Shown one piece after another: positions 10,551 through 11,427 of a stretch of DNA of 11,427 bases. A program made the position numbers and the translations under genes. This stretch comes from Baffinella frigidus. Its lineage: Eukaryota > Cryptophyceae > Cryptomonadales > Baffinellaceae. The stretch lies in assembly GCA_026770585.1 (NCBI GenBank), contig MU647194.1, positions 23,013-34,439 on the forward strand, given 5' to 3'. How positions within the stretch are numbered: the stretch's first letter is position 1; the number at the start of each line of letters is the position of its first letter. Below the pieces are notes generated by a model. It was not told the DNA's origin and did not search any database. It was given only the letters and a program-made list of their open reading frames with translations.

Positions 10551-10837
10551 GTGAGAGCCCGCTCCAAAGTTGACCAATTTGTCAACTTCTCCCGCTCCAA
10601 AGTTGACGAATCTGTGCCGTCAACTTACGCATGTCAACTTACGAATAGTCCCTCAAGCCGAGTGGGGCCTGCACACGAGGTGGGGGGGGTATGTGGAGGA
10701 GGGTACGATCGGGAACTTGGACCAGGGTCGGGAACTTGGACGACAGCACTACATATACGTATATGGCCACATATACTCATATAGCCAGTGGCATACCCAC
10801 ACGAGGAGCAGCGCCTCATGCAAGGTCTCTCTTTGTT

Positions 10838-10863
10838 TCGCTCCTCCTCGTGGGGGGGGGGGG
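10838..10863 (+). pseudogene. Short copy of the end of exon X
   Basis: CGCTCCTCCTCGTGGGG at 10839-10855 repeats exactly the 17 bases that close exon X (10535-10551), then runs into a G tract in place of the GTGAGA donor. Confidence 0.45.
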
Positions 10864-11048
10864 GCTCAACCCTCAACCCTCAACCCTAAGCCCTCAACCC
10901 TAAGCCCTAAGCCCTAAACCATGAACCCTAAGCCCTAAGCCCTGAACCATAAACCCTGTACCTTAAACCCTGAACCTTACACCCTAAACCCTAACTCGGC
11001 CGCGCGGGCTTACTACTGAACCTCTAGAGCCTGTCTTTCGATTTCTAG

Positions 11049-11140
11049 GATGGTCCTGTCAGGACCATGCCAGGCTTCAATTCCCACAACTTTGGACGAA
11101 TTATCCGGGGGCATTGACTTTGATCCTGCGTACGTTTTAG
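11049..11140 (+). CDS. Weak candidate for the next exon (MVLSGPCQASIPTTLDE...)
   Basis: AG at 11047-11048 (TTTCTAG) supplies the one base exon X needs, and the frame stays open to 11140 and beyond. It is not hydrophobic and has no clear donor. A rival is the frame after TTTTAG at 11140, reading VEIEKQLREV in phase 0, which looks like a short coiled coil. Neither is secure. Confidence 0.25.
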
Positions 11141-11220
11141 GTCGAAATCGAAAAGCAGCTTCGGGAGGTTCAGTAGTAGCATCAGCGAGAAGTCTTCAGT
11201 CACAGGAACAGCGTGGTCTG

Positions 11221-11424
11221 GAATCTCTCTCTCTCTCGATTAGCCTCTCGCTGAAATCTCTCTCGCTCTCTCTCTCTCTCGTAATGAGTCTCTCCCTATC
11301 ATCACTCTCTCTCTCCACCCCCCTCTCTCTCACACACACACGCGCTCTCTCTCTCTCGTAATAAGTCTCTCGTTCCATCTCTCTCTCGTAACAAGTCTCT
11401 CCCTGCAATCTCCCCCCCCCCCCT
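11221..11424. repeat. CT-rich microsatellite with GTAATAAGTCTCTC words and terminal C run
   Basis: (CT)n blocks are interrupted by GTAATGAGTCTCTC, GTAATAAGTCTCTC and GTAACAAGTCTCTC at about 11281, 11358 and 11388, a higher-order repeat. A C14 run lies near the right edge. Confidence 0.85.
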
Positions 11425-11427
11425 TCT

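Larger units (their letters stand above)
10551..11427. other. Downstream intronic region with hairpin repeats, G/C runs, CCCTAAA filler and CT tract
   Basis: Contains 33-bp repeats with inverted AAGTTGAC/GTCAACTT words (10558-10640), an 18-bp duplication GGGAACTTGGAC at about 10711-10747, a TATACATAT-like patch at 10752-10785, a G13 run at about 10851, heptamer filler 10865-10995, and CT/CA microsatellite from 11221 to 11400 ending in a C run. The next exon is not settled. Confidence 0.6.

Overview
The window looks like nuclear DNA of a eukaryotic microalga or related protist. Tiny exons (about 30-100 nt) sit between GT-AG introns packed with telomere-like heptamers (CCCTAAA, CCCCAAA, CCCGAAA), CT/CA microsatellites and minisatellites. 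CCCTAAA is the telomere word of plants and of many algae and alveolates. The intron repeats, plus a G after 18 of 23 acceptors, make an alveolate alga (dinoflagellate or chromerid type) my first guess, but other algae are possible. I see no bacterial-style operon, rRNA or tRNA.

Layout: I read one plus-strand gene that probably enters from the left and runs off the right end. I support 24 exons between 997 and 10550 (about 1.56 kb coding, roughly 520 codons), plus a possible earlier exon at 70-119. Exon phases agree at all joins except one, between 3121 and 3516, where a small exon is probably missing. The deduced protein has (i) a low-complexity, acidic, Ser/Glu/Asp-rich N-terminal part (exons 997-4910), (ii) a linker (5600-6021), (iii) a membrane segment (exon 6555-6642), (iv) a loop domain of about 200 residues with two close cysteines (exons 7047-10378), and (v) a second membrane segment (exon 10495-10550). 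This resembles a two-pass sensor or receptor-like membrane protein. The family is not firmly identified; a TmcB-like sensor is a weak guess from memory.

The introns are the most interesting part. Two distant introns share a related ~125-bp sequence beginning exactly at the 5' splice site (introner-like). Two others share a 31-bp minisatellite element with a common leader; in one, the repeat supplies the splice acceptor of the next exon. Several real exons have decayed copies lying nearby in introns. Three inverted-repeat (MITE-like) elements and one LTR-like stretch also lie in introns. All positions and translations were read by eye; no homology search was possible.
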